Assembly: GCF_963576545.1 (NCBI RefSeq)
Contig: NC_083656.1
Location: 3,550,186-3,614,185, forward strand
Length of the DNA stretch: 64,000 bases
Direction: 5' to 3'
Source: Limanda limanda
Taxonomy: Eukaryota > Chordata > Actinopteri > Pleuronectiformes > Pleuronectidae
The translations under genes were made by a program, and so were the position numbers. Below are positions 1-10,046 of this stretch, piece by piece (within the stretch, counting starts at the first letter, position 1; each line of letters opens with the position of its first letter). The notes below the pieces were generated by a model. That model searched no databases, had not been told where the DNA came from, and was given only the letters and a program-made list of their open reading frames with translations.

Positions 1-839
1 ATTTACCTCATTGCTCACTTATTCAAAAAACAGCCCTTCACGCCTGAGGAAGTCCACAGGACGCAGGCAACAGCTTTGGGAAATTTGAAAAAAGAAAAAT
101 GTGAAAAATTCTGGGTGTTATTTATTTCCATTTCTCAAGTTGAGGAAAAGCAGGTTAAGTTAAGGTCACGTGAGTATCGTCTTCAGGATCTGAGCGACCT
201 CCGTCTGCTGGAGCTTCACGGGAAGTGGAGCGGGATTTCTCTATTTTACAATTACAAGAATGACTCTCTTTCTTTTGGGTCGATCACCGTCTCCCGCAGT
301 CAAGTTTCTTAAAAAAAATGGATTCCTACTGCGATTAGAAACAGCACATACACGTTCACAAATACAGTGTTTCCCACAGAATTCATTCAATCTATAGCGG
401 ATGCAGAAACGTCTCTCTCACGCTCAACAGATTCCAAATGACATTCACACGGACTACAGGAGGGAAAGAGCTCATGCGTGGGAGAGAGAACTTCATGGCA
501 CGCCACTTGCAGCTGAACCTTTACGGTTTGATCGTCTGCACCGACGCTAACAGATTAACGGACGGTCGTGCCAGTGAACGAGCGAGAGTTCTGCAAATAG
601 CAGCGCACACAGCGATGAATAACATCAATGCATCAATCTATAAGAAGAAATGTCAATAAGAAGTTCGGTTAAGAGACAATAGAACCAGTATCCTTTGTTA
701 CAGGTGTGTTTATACGTGTTAATACAAGGAGCAGCTGCACTTTAATGAAGGAAAACGCCCCTCGTTCACAGATATGAAGAATATTTCTTCCTATAGACAT
801 GATGGTGGGATGGTAGGATGGTGGGTGGAAATGGAAATG
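1..839. other. Unannotated single-copy-looking DNA
   Basis: No gene, RNA or repeat recognised. Open frames at 76-312 and 438-659 begin at weak starts, match no family I know and show no flanking splice signals. The bases just before 840 run into a purine-rich ggatgg-type stretch next to the SINE. Confidence 0.5.
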
Positions 840-1092
840 GATTTGTATTTATATCGCGCTTTTCTAGTCTGATGAAGACCACTCAAAGCGCTTTACAGTA
901 CAGTTTCACATTCACACACACATTCATACATTGCATCTACTTGCAGCACTTTGTTATTCTATGGGGGGGCTATTGAGGGTTCAGCATCTTGCCCAAGGAC
1001 ACTTCGGAATGCAGGTGGTTCAGATTTGGGATCGAACCGCCGGCCTTCAGGTTGGAGGACGACCACTCTACCCCTCAGCCACAGCCGCCCTG
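840..1092 (-). mobile_element. tRNA-derived SINE (teleost type)
   Basis: Read on the minus strand the element starts with a tRNA-like head. It has an A-box-like segment at 1063-1081 (tggctgaggggtagagtgg) and a near-perfect B box, ggttcgatcc, at 1029-1038, together an internal RNA polymerase III promoter. The body carries phrases I know from a common teleost dispersed repeat: 'atcttgcccaaggacacttc' at about 987-1006 on the plus strand, and a tail with 'caaagcgctttacag' near 883-900. No flanking duplication was confirmed. The small ORFs overlapping it are shadows. Confidence 0.75.
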
Positions 1093-3037
1093 GGTGGGTG
1101 GATGAACGGCAAAGAAGAGACTAATTCTGCTAATAGATGAGGTCGGAGGTCAGACACCGAGTTGACACAAGGGGAATCTGGGCCGTGAACATCTGTGCAG
1201 AGAGCTCTGAAGGTCACATGATCCACCGCGGCAGCAGATCCACTGACTGAAGACAACACGCTCAGATTGGAGGGTCAACTATTTAGCCTCCTGTGCTGAC
1301 AGTCTGTGACAGGGGCCCACTCCCCCCCCCAATCCATCCTCCCACTCTGGAAACATAAGGACCGAGCCCGAGGCGACGGGACGGGACGGGGGGGGGCGGT
1401 GACGACAGAGCCGCTCTGGGTTCGAGCGTCTTTGGAAGAGGACGAGCTTCAAAGTGAAGTCTCTTCATTTTGCTAACTCCCTCCGAGCGGTGCTACTGCC
1501 GCTGCCAGCCGAGCCTTCTCACCATCCTGCTGCCATGAATAGACGCCTTTGTCTCGGTGAGATTCCACTGGCAAGTTCTCGAATTAGCTGGAGGGCTCTT
1601 CCTCTGCAGGCCTGTGTGGGCGAACGAGACCGGGCACAAAGAGAGAGAGAGGACGCTCAAACCGAGGAGCAGTCATATGATGCCCCCCCCCCCCCCCCTC
1701 TGCCGGGCCTAAAACTAACTAATAATATGATTTGAGTGTTGTGAACGGAGGAGAGGAAAGATGAGGTTTGTAAGAGTGAGAGAGAATCTGTGAGCCCCCC
1801 CGATGTGTTGATTCTCAAGACACAAACCTGACAGGTGGTTCACCAGCGTCGGGCCGTCAGAACATGAATCCTCTGGTTGGTGCTCACTCTGAACTCCACG
1901 AATCAACTATTATATCTTTTATCAATGTGAATTTAAAGGGTTTTTTCAATGATTTTTAAACATAAACTTCAATTAACTTGTACCACAGAAGAAGAAGAAG
2001 AGCGGGAAAGGAGGCTGGTAGAAGGAAGGAAGAGAGAGCCACGGGATACATCGACCTCCGTGTGGCTGACAAATCACCAAGAGATCATAAACTCTCTTTT
2101 TTTTAATGTTTCAACTTTCATTTAAGTTTTGTTGTTGCCGTTCATTTAAATGTCTCAAACCAAAACTTCCCTTTTTCACTGAATGTTTAATATTTGTCAA
2201 ATATGAGAATATTATCGACAGTTGAATTCTGAGAACCTGTAAATGTCCCTTGAGTTCGATGTGAGGCTTCAGAAAACTACTGTAGCTATCCACTGATATC
2301 TGAGGTAATACTATACTCCATATCATATTTAAAAATAGAAACGGTGTCCATTTCATTACAGCACAATATGCACATATATATTATAATGGAGCGTATTTTC
2401 CTTGTAGCCACATCTGAGCTCATATTTATTTAATTAACCACGCTTATAGAAACAATAGCATCTGTTACATCGATTATTCTTGTTCCATTGGATGTATGAG
2501 CTCACGGCTGTCAATATAAATATATTTATATATATATATATTATTAATATATATAACAATTAAATTGCAATCACACATCAAACATTCAACTATTAAATAA
2601 AAATAACTCAAAATGGAACATACTGTCTCCTCCATGGCAGGAGACAGTATGGCGCCTCCCTCACAGCCTTTCAATGTGATTTTTAATCAGCTGGTATTAC
2701 TGTATATTAATAGGAAAGTTGGAGGGGGGGTTATTGGGATCAAACACTGGATACCATGTGATATAGGCTCTAATGTAAGATGCATTGTGGGAGATGACCT
2801 ATGCAGTGTTTAGTGAGCTCACATACTTGTGCTATATTTACACTGACTGGTCAATATATATAGTGTATCTAAGCTGATCCTGCTGCAATGTGAGATCATG
2901 TTCCCCAGTATATGATCAGGGTCTGAACCAGTGGTTCGACCTATACCAGTCTGAGGCAAAGGTCACACAGTACAAGCAGTACACAACTTTACGGAATGGA
3001 TTTACTTTTTGTTTTCCGACCTGAAACTGGAAATCTA
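1093..3037. other. Unannotated region with homopolymers and AT-rich tract
   Basis: No gene seen. It holds a G-rich stretch near 1378-1397, a run of 16 C at 1683-1698, a (TA)n-rich tract at about 2516-2555 and a strong hairpin at 2619-2651. The segment at about 2931-2970 faintly resembles the start of a degraded hAT-type repeat, but I cannot support that. The ORFs at 1454-1735 and 2111-2356 look like chance frames. Confidence 0.5.
2619..2651. repeat. Perfect 13-bp inverted repeat (hairpin)
   Basis: The left arm at 2619-2631 (catactgtctcct) and the right arm at 2639-2651 (aggagacagtatg) are exact reverse complements around a 7-base loop. No T-run follows, so it is not terminator-like. It lies in AT-rich DNA and could be a foldback remnant. 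Confidence 0.8.
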
Positions 3038-3618
3038 GAAATCTGCAGTGGTGTATAAAGTACTTGAAAGCCATACTTGAGTAAAAGTACAGATATCTTA
3101 CCTGAAAGTGACTTCGGTAAAAGTAAAAGTCACCCGTCAGAAAATGACTTGAGTAAAATTCTTAAAGTAGCTCATATTTAAAGTACTTAAGTATCAAAAG
3201 TATCTGGTGTTGAAATGTACTTAAGTATCAAAAGTAAAAGTACAAAGTGCTTTTTATAGTAGTCCTATACAGACACAAAACAACCCAAAATGTTTCTCCT
3301 CAAGATTTATCTCAACTGACTGAAAAATTATAACAACAATATGAATATAATGTATATAATGTATAATTTTACAAATTTTGAACCCGAGATGAGAGAGAGA
3401 GAGAGAGAGAGCTGCGTCAACCTCCGCTGCTCAAGTAACGAGCCAGTTTGAGAATGTAAGAAGTAGAAAGTACACATATTTTTGTTCAAATGTAACGAGT
3501 AAAAGTAAAAAGTCGTCAAAAAAATAAAAACTCAAGTAGAGTAGAGATACGTGAAAAATCTACTTAAGTACAGTAACAAAGTATTTCTACTTCGTTACTT
3601 CCCACCACTGGAAATCTG
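3038..3618. mobile_element. hAT-type MITE with perfect 8-bp TSD
   Basis: A 565-bp non-autonomous DNA element occupies 3046-3610. It starts cagtggtgtataaagtact and ends gttacttcccaccactg, so the outermost cagtggtg bases are inverted. The flanks 3038-3045 and 3611-3618 are both gaaatctg, the 8-bp duplication typical of hAT. The interior is rich in 'aagtactt' and 'aaaagtaaaagt' phrases known from abundant teleost hAT MITEs and encodes no transposase. An (AG)n stretch sits at about 3391-3411. Confidence 0.88.
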
Positions 3619-4121
3619 CCTTGCAAATATACTTTCCACGTGTTCCCGGGGACAGGAGTTGTGGGACGTCATTTAAAAACCCAAGGAAGTGTTTCCTGAG
3701 CTGCACAACACCAACAACACTCGTTAGCCAAGAGAGGAGAAGGTTGTTTTGAGTTGTGTGCGACTCCTCTGCCTGAAAGTGAAAGCACCACCACTGAGAT
3801 CTCACCACAAGTCAGAAGACAGAAGCAGATACAGTCTTCCCACTTCATACGACATCCAACCCAGAACATCTTGAGGGTGAATTCTGTCCGTGGGCCCCAA
3901 GTTCACCAGGATACAGCCCCCTCTCTGGTGGCACATGGAAGGCTTTGAACTGCTGGTTAGTGGTGGGGGGGTGGTGGGTGGGGTGGTGGGGGAATTCACT
4001 GTCCTGTCAGGACTATGAATGATGGTGGGTGGAAAAGATCAGATCCTGCCTTGCTGCTCTGCCTTCGGGGGGGGAGACAATCTTCTGATGAGGCCGACCG
4101 AGGCTAAACATGGCGCTGAGA
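3619..4121. other. Unannotated, G-rich at 3958-3992
   Basis: No gene or dispersed repeat recognised. The stretch at 3958-3992 is a degenerate gggtggtggg tract with potential for G-quadruplex folding. A second G-run lies at about 4067-4074. Confidence 0.5.
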
Positions 4122-4145
4122 TGTGTGTGTGTGTGTGTGTGTGTG
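4122..4145 (+). repeat. (TG)n microsatellite
   Basis: About 12 TG copies, followed directly by a G-rich gaggggggg tract. Confidence 0.95.
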
Positions 4146-4807
4146 GAGGGGGGGGAGGGGGTTGCAAAATGTCATTTTAACATGCCAAGGCCCAAATTAC
4201 GGCGGCTGCTTTTCGCGGAGACAAACATCCCAATCCACGATTAGGTGGGCGAAGCACTTTGAGACACATCCAGAAATAATCTCTTTCAGAATGAAGCAAC
4301 TGGTGAAGTCGAAAGCTGAAGAGATTAAATATACACCGCCTTGATTTGGGTCGAGTATTTATCTCTTTGCTGGTTGGAGGGAACCCCTGTAATTTAAAGA
4401 TCTAACACATCTACTTGGCATTAGCACATTGCATCATGGGAATTCTTGCGGTGTGGTGTGAAGCAGATTCTCCTGTCAGTGGCTTTGCTGAGTTCACATG
4501 AAAGAACAGAGCTCCTTCTCCTCAGTTACACTTCTATCTCTAAATCCTCCTCGTCACCATCCTCTCTCTGGCTCCTCCTCCTCCTCCCATGACACTGAAC
4601 ATTGATCCATCGCACTCAATCAAAAACAAGCAGTAAAAGAGCCGGAATATCCGAGAGCCCGTTCTTATTAGACAAACCAGTTGCATTAAGGATAAAACAC
4701 TATCAAACAATTGCAGCGATTCATAAGCCTCGGTGCCAAGCAGCCTGAGGGAGGGAAGAACTCGTCTGGCAAGAGGAGAACGACCAGAGAGAAACTCTTT
4801 CATTGTT

Positions 4808-4811
<4 letters not shown>
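4146..4811. other. Unannotated
   Basis: No recognisable gene, RNA or repeat. The minus-strand ORF at 4540-4986 is kept open only by the neighbouring GA repeat, read as Leu-Ser. Confidence 0.5.

Positions 4812-4899
<88 letters not shown>
4812..4899 (+). repeat. (AG)n microsatellite, 44 copies
   Basis: 88 bp of uninterrupted AG dinucleotide. It creates false Glu-Arg and Leu-Ser frames on both strands. Confidence 0.97.
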
Positions 4900-4900
<1 letters not shown>

Positions 4901-5177
4901 AGTGCCCATGGACACTCGATCAGATGCAAACTAACCGCCACACTCACTGAGGCTCCGGGTACATTAAGCCTTTTACACATTCTCAAGATGTATTTAGGTT
5001 TAAATCTCTGACTCTAAACAGAATCTGCATTTGGGTGAGAAGCTTGTTTGGCTAAACATCTGCATTAGTGTTGACAGAGCGTTTAGAGATCTCTCTCAGA
5101 CATGTACTCAGGCCTCGTTTCATTCAGTTCAAACACAACCTGACCAAAAACACATTGTTTTCTTCCAAAATGAAATC
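4900..5177. other. Unannotated, pre-insertion flank of LINE
   Basis: Single-copy-looking DNA that ends at the TSD of the LINE insertion. The ORF starting at 5031 reads through this host sequence into LINE sequence by chance. Confidence 0.5.
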
Positions 5178-5701
5178 GTTTTGCACTGTCTTCTACCGGC
5201 CAGGCGCTCAATCGCTCTGTCGTGGAAGAATGTTCGTTGCCCCTCTCTAGGCCACTGGTTAAACAACTTAACGTCGAGCTTGGCTCTTGAGAAGTTAACA
5301 TATGTAGTTAGAAAAGAAAGCTTCTCAATTTTACAGTATCTGCGAGATTTTTTTTGGACTTTGTTAACGATGGTGACATTGAAGAGGCTTTGGAAATGTG
5401 AAGGAATGTGGGCTGTGCTCTGTTCCAAGTTTGTGACTATTTTATTTTACTTATATATATATATTTAATTTTGTTTTAATTTAGTTTAAACTAAATTAGT
5501 ATTCTCAATGTAATTTTTTGTCCTCGAATTGATGTTTTAATCATAACTTAGCCATTTTTGTGATATTTGTATGATGTACTGACATTTTATGCTGCCATAT
5601 GATCAGGTTGGGGAAGGTTCATGTATGTATGTAAATTGATGTATAAAACTGTATAAAACCAATAAATATATGTTAAAAAAAAAATATATAGTTTTGCACT
5701 G
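5178..5701 (+). mobile_element. 5'-truncated L1-type LINE with 11-bp TSD
   Basis: The insertion at about 5189-5690 is bounded by gttttgcactg at 5178-5188 and again at 5691-5701. The first bases decode in frame to an ORF2 C-terminus resembling vertebrate L1/Tx1-type LINEs: ARRSIALSWK, then W-L-N-x-L, then LEKLTY and RDFFWTLL. The pattern of A-R-R-x-I-x-L-x-W-K, followed by a tryptophan, then L-E-K, is characteristic. A 3' UTR follows, with an aataaa signal at 5661 and a poly(A)-rich tail at 5675-5690. Only the last ~90 codons and the UTR remain, so the copy is immobile. The TSD, A-tail and 5' truncation are standard signs of target-primed reverse transcription. Exact clade not assigned. Confidence 0.82.
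5190..5468 (+). pseudogene. LINE ORF2 C-terminal fragment
   Basis: The remnant reading frame in the truncated L1-type LINE. It covers roughly the last 90 residues of the reverse-transcriptase polyprotein, downstream of the catalytic RT core. Neither endonuclease nor RT catalytic motifs are present. The frame stays open up to a TA-rich stretch, and the native stop may be slightly earlier. Residues before 5190 belong to host DNA. Confidence 0.7.
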
Positions 5702-6096
5702 AGCTGTGAGAGCTACAACCAGAACCCGACCACGCCCACCACGGTACCAGGGCTGAACTGCAGCTAACACACCGATCACTGAATGGTTTACAGATCACAC
5801 TGAGCTTAGTTAAAAGGGCAAATTATATTAAGTATGTTTCTGAAAGACCCCGAGAGTGAGAGATGATAATTAACATCGCTGTTGAGAATCTAGCACATAA
5901 TTTATTTTAAAGGATTGGACGACTGCACCACTTGATTTAACTAATAGAGGCTGAGATCCCGTCTCCGAGATCAAAGGCAATCCTGTGATCTCATTCCTAA
6001 ATATGCCCCCATGGGTGTGTAGGGGGGGGGAGTTATTAGCAAAAAGGCTGATGGTGCAAAATCTAATTTCCTGTGTATCAGGGTGTTTCTCTGGAT
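5702..6096. other. Unannotated
   Basis: No gene or repeat recognised. A short G-run lies near 6021-6030. Confidence 0.5.
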
Positions 6097-6340
6097 GTTG
6101 GTTACATAGATATATATAAAGACTAGATGTCTCGTCCACGTTGCCGGCCAACGGAGCCGGACGTCACTATTTTTCAACCAATTTTGAAACGGTTTGGTTT
6201 GAAAATTGAGCAAGTTATGGTTATTTACCAACACAATGTTATGGGTGAGCGAGCAACCTCTGGCAAGATGGCCGCCATGTGGTGACGTCCGGCTCCGTCG
6301 AACGAGACATCTAGTCTTTATATATATCTATGGTTGGTTA
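6097..6340. mobile_element. Palindromic MITE with 8-bp TSD
   Basis: A 228-bp element at 6105-6332 has terminal inverted repeats that match perfectly for 31 bp (6105-6135 against 6302-6332, outermost catagatatatataaagact). After a short mismatch the arms pair again over acggagccggacgtcac, so pairing reaches about 50 bp per side. Both flanks, 6097-6104 and 6333-6340, are gttggtta. An 8-bp duplication fits hAT or P superfamily insertion. The terminal bases do not match the usual hAT CAG start, so I leave the superfamily open. No coding capacity. Confidence 0.85.
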
Positions 6341-6949
6341 AACCGGACCTCTCTGCCTCGGTGTGACCGGGGGGGGGGGGTGGAGGTGTGGAGTCCCTCT
6401 GGAATGAATCTCATGTCGTACGTCTGTGGTTGGCGATGTGCGTCAGTGCTGCGATCATCATCATCATCATCATCATCTTCATCCCAATACTGCTATACAC
6501 ATGTCAACATTGCTTACGGGAAACCGGCGCCGCCCATCTGGAGCTGATGCTCGCCGGGGACGGCGTCGTGTTTCACGTGGCTCAAATCAAAACCTGTTCT
6601 GGGTTTTGAATACATTCTTCAACCGGCCTATGAAGCCTGAGATGTAGCCCCGCCCCCCCGAAAACATCAGGAAGCAATTCTTACAAACATGTGCAATGAA
6701 TGTAACTGTAGATAAAACCAGTTATTGTCACATGAACGGACGACGTGCACGGCTTAAAAAACCTCAAGTACAGCGAGTGTCCCCTAGGCCGTCTCTCTTT
6801 CTATTAATGAGAAGAGACAGGAAGGCAGGAGACAGAGAGGGGGGGGGAATACTGTCACTCCAAGGGTGGTCGTTTGGTCCCCGTGAGAGATTCAACTATA
6901 TGAGCAGCCATAAAACCTCCCAGCGCTCTGAGGAAGATGAGCAAAGGAA

Positions 6950-6952
<3 letters not shown>
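6341..6952. other. Unannotated with short simple repeats
   Basis: G-run at 6370-6380 and (ATC)8 at 6454-6477. Nothing else recognised. Confidence 0.5.

Positions 6953-7003
<51 letters not shown>
6953..7003 (+). repeat. (GA)n microsatellite
   Basis: About 25 uninterrupted GA copies. Confidence 0.95.
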
Positions 7004-7010
<7 letters not shown>

Positions 7011-7204
7011 TGACAGACAGTGAGAGCGAGAGATCGAGGAACACAAGGCCTCCGTTGATGGGACGCTAAACAGCTGGATGGTTCAAGGCGACGGAAAGGG
7101 GGGGGCGGGTGAGAAGGTCAGGGCGATCGAGGAGAAGACAATGCAACAGGGCTTGTCAAAATGAAAATTTACTGTTGGTACGGCTGCAGATAGATTTCCT
7201 CTGG

Positions 7205-7290
7205 TGGAGGAGGAGGAGGAGGAGGAGGAGGAGGAGGAGGAGGAGGAGGAGGAGGAGGAGGAGGAGGAGGAGGAAGAGGAGGAGGAGGAG
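7205..7290 (+). repeat. (AGG)n microsatellite
   Basis: About 28 GGA triplets with one interruption (ggaaga). It is read as poly-Arg or poly-Glu on the plus strand and poly-Pro on the minus strand, so ORFs here are artefacts. Confidence 0.95.
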
Positions 7291-7344
7291 CACAGGGCGA
7301 GGGAGAGAGAGCTGTAAAAACAGGGGGTTCTTTATAAATTTTAA

Positions 7345-7438
7345 TGTTGTTTCTATCTTTCATGCTTTTATCTTTTATCCTGTATTATTTTATTGTAAGT
7401 TGACCTTGGGTGACTTGAAAGGCGCCTCCAAATAAAAT

Positions 7439-7470
<32 letters not shown>
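7345..7470 (+). mobile_element. LINE/SINE 3' tail with (ATT)n
   Basis: The phrases 'ttgaccttgggtgacttgaa' and 'aaggcgcctccaaataaaat', followed by (ATT)10 at 7441-7470, are the typical 3' end of a common teleost L2/CR1-like LINE or a SINE sharing its tail. No coding part remains and the 5' boundary is approximate. Confidence 0.6.
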
Positions 7471-8154
7471 AATTACAGAAATAAGAAGTCGTTTGCATTT
7501 GCTTTCTTCAAACGGGTCAGGATTCACGGATTCATTCTCGGAGCCGGCCACAAAAATCCATTCAACATCCGCATTCATATCTCATTAAGCACACAGAAGA
7601 GTGGACAGTTATTAAAGATGATCTTACGACTACTGGGCCCTGCAGATAATGAGTCCATTACGATAATGAACGTCCCAAACGAGTGGTCGATCCACGTAAT
7701 TATCATCTTTGAAACATGTTCTATAATGTGTTTCAGGACAGAGACTCCAGCGGATCTTTGTTCGTGCTTTATCCTTTAGTTTCTAGAAAACTGTTAATAA
7801 CCATCACATACTGGGAGGAGCTATGAGTCCATCTTTATACCCATGGGCTGGGTATAAAGATGCACTCAGTGTCTCGTGTTCCGACTGTTGTTCAACAAGG
7901 ACGTGAACATATCACTGGTCGTGTCATTTGGAGCCAGAGGCTGTGAAGTGGAGATTATGTATTAAAATTAATTTGGCCGCATCAATAGTGTAGACACCAG
8001 TTTCCTTAATATCTCTGATTGTTTTCATTTTAGTTTCATGGATTATTCCCTTAGAAATTGGTAAAAACATCAATAAATGTTAATATATTAATACGTTTAC
8101 ACTTAACTTTACAGAAACTTATGCTGCTGTACGTGAATCTGTATGTTTATTAAG
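7471..8154. other. Unannotated, contains hairpin
   Basis: No gene seen. AT-rich, with a strong 14-bp hairpin at 7830-7862. Confidence 0.5.
7830..7862. repeat. Perfect 14-bp inverted repeat (hairpin)
   Basis: Arms catctttataccca (7830-7843) and tgggtataaagatg (7849-7862) pair perfectly around a 5-base loop. Each arm contains a 'tataaag' TATA-like string on one strand. It could be a transposon-excision remnant. Confidence 0.8.
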
Positions 8155-8308
8155 TATTAGGAAATGTCTTGTTGTCTTATCCGCCTCTGCACTTTATATG
8201 TTTCACCGTGAGAGAGAGTGGGAAACGTTTTTTCAATTTCTTTGTATGTCTGAACATGTAAAATAATTGACAATAAAGCTACTATTGACTATTGACTATT
8301 GACTAATG
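8155..8308 (+). mobile_element. LINE 3' tail, copy 1
   Basis: Homologous by eye to 35414-35558. Shared phrases are 'attaggaaatgtcttgttgt', 'gagagtgggaaacg', 'atttctttgtatgtctg' and an 'aataaagctactat' end. It finishes in a short (ctattga)n tail, whereas the other copy ends in (ctata)n, as expected for LINEs with slippage-made tails. No ORF. Confidence 0.65.
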
Positions 8309-8330
8309 TTAGGAAAGTCCTGGATCCGTT

Positions 8331-8812
8331 TAACGGCTTCTTCCCTGAGCAGTACCACATCCTTCCACCAGGTTTCATGGTCCTCTGTCTAGGAAAGGTC
8401 ATAGAAACAGTGCGACACGTTATCCTCTATAGCTTCTACTCTCTGATTTCTCTTTGCATTAAAGATAGAAGGTGTTAAGTGGTGAACCATCGGAGGTTCA
8501 GCTGCATTTAATATGGGGAGCATGGTGGAAAAAGGAAGGAACTGGGTGGAAGAGGTGGAAGAGGAGGAAGAGATATCAAAGCAACAGAAAGGGGAGCAGC
8601 CTCAACTCTCAATGATGATGTTTGAAACTTTATTTTTAATATCATTTATATATATATATAGTTATAGTTATATATCCTGCTATTGCAAAGAACGCAGATA
8701 AACATGTGTTCTTCCAAAGTGTCAAACTATTACTGCTGCCGCTAAAATATAAGCCTGCTGAAAACAGAAATGATGTTTCAGTAATTTACCTCAAGTAGAA
8801 CGGCACTTATTT
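8331..8812. repeat. 482-bp tandem unit 1
   Basis: First of two complete tandem units. It begins taacggcttcttccctgagc and runs through a purine-rich 'ggaagaggaggaagagatat' block, a TA-rich block and 'gctgccgctaaaatataagc', to the next taacggct at 8813. It is near-identical to unit 2 by eye. The internal ORF at 8513-8701 is not conserved as a protein and is probably chance. Confidence 0.9.
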
Positions 8813-9294
8813 TAACGGCTTCTTCCCTGTGCAGTACCACATTCAACCACCAGGGTTTCATGGTCCTCTGTCTAGGAAATGTCATGGAAATAGCTCGACA
8901 CGTTCTCCTCTATAGCTTCTACTCTCTGATTTCTCTTTGCATTAAAGATAGAAGGTGTTAAGTGGTGAACCTCGGAGGTTTCAGCTGCATTTAATATGGG
9001 GAGCATGGTGGAAAAAGGAAGGAACTGGGTGGAAGAGGAGGAAGAGGAGGAAGGGATATCAAAGCAACAGAAAGGGGAGCAGCTCAACTCTCATTGATGA
9101 TGTTTGAAACTTTATTTTTAATATCATTTATATATATATATAGTTATAGTTATATATCCTGCTATTGTAAAGAAAGCAGATAAACATGTGTTCTTCCAAA
9201 GTGTCAAACTATTACTGCTGCCGCTAAAATATAAGCCTGCGGAAAATGGAAATTATGTTTTAGTAATTTACAACAAGCAGAACGGCACTTATTT
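8813..9294. repeat. 482-bp tandem unit 2
   Basis: Same length and order as unit 1, with scattered substitutions and balanced small indels. The junction to the third copy at about 9295 lacks a few bases of the starting 'taacggcttctt'. Confidence 0.9.
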
Positions 9295-9467
9295 TCCTTC
9301 CCTGTGCAGTACCACATCCAACCACCAGGGTTTCATGGTCCTCTGTCTAGGAAAGGTCATGCAAATAGCTCGACACGTTATCCTCTATAGCTTCTACTCT
9401 CTGATTTCTCTTTGCATTAAAGATAGAAGGTGTTAAGTGGTGAACCATCGGAGGTTTCATCTGCATT
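9295..9467. repeat. Third copy, block a
   Basis: Matches the first ~165 bp of the 482-bp unit, up to 'tctgcattt', then departs into unrelated sequence. Confidence 0.85.
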
Positions 9468-9964
9468 TCACGGCTTTTACATTTCTACACGTGCGGTTGA
9501 CATTGACCTATCGGCTTCTCTCCGCCGGCAGGTGCTAAGTACAGTGAGGCAACACTGGCCCATTATACACGTGTGTGTTTAAAAAGCAAACTTGACTCCT
9601 TCCCATCTGTGCAAATCACACATTTGTTTATGGCCCAACAATAAGCTTCTCTTTGCAGAATGTCAGAGGGGGGGGGGGGGGGGGGGAGGGAAGGAAGAAG
9701 CTCAACAGGTGCACAACAACAGCTGCCCACCCCCCAACCCCCCCCACCACAGCACATTACAAGACGTGCATTAAATCAGCCCGGCCGCGGAACAGGAGCT
9801 ATCATCGTGGAAGGCTAAACGCGATTAGTGTCCAGTGGTAATCTAGGGCCTATTCATTCCTGCTTAGAGGAGGTGACACATTTGATTCAGAGGATTAGTC
9901 CACCTCTCCTCACAGTGGAGGGGACGGGGGGGGGGGACGGGGGGGGAATCAAAGGACCAACATT
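9468..9964. other. Sequence absent from the 482-bp units
   Basis: About 500 bp between blocks a and b of the third copy. It holds an 18-bp G-run at 9668-9685 and C-rich stretches near 9728-9747. No gene. The ends lack GT-AG intron borders, so this is not a spliced-out intron. Confidence 0.55.
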
Positions 9965-10046
9965 AGGGGAGCATTGGGGGAAAAAAGAGGAAGGAAACTG
10001 GGTGGAAGAGGAGGAAGGGATATCAAAGCAGCAGAAAGGGGAGCAG
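9965..10046. repeat. Third copy, block b
   Basis: Matches the purine-rich middle of the unit, from 'aggggagcattgg' to 'aaaggggagcag'. The unit continues directly with 'cctcaact', but here the sequence diverges after gcag. Confidence 0.8.

Noticed and set aside
6264..6278. YY1 site (caagatggccgccat), also at 43001-43015
   Set aside because: Differs from the YY1 core at a key base (ATGGCC rather than ATGGCG). The sharing of 14 bases is not enough to infer function.
7109..7435. Arginine-rich ORF
   Set aside because: Product of the (AGG)n microsatellite.
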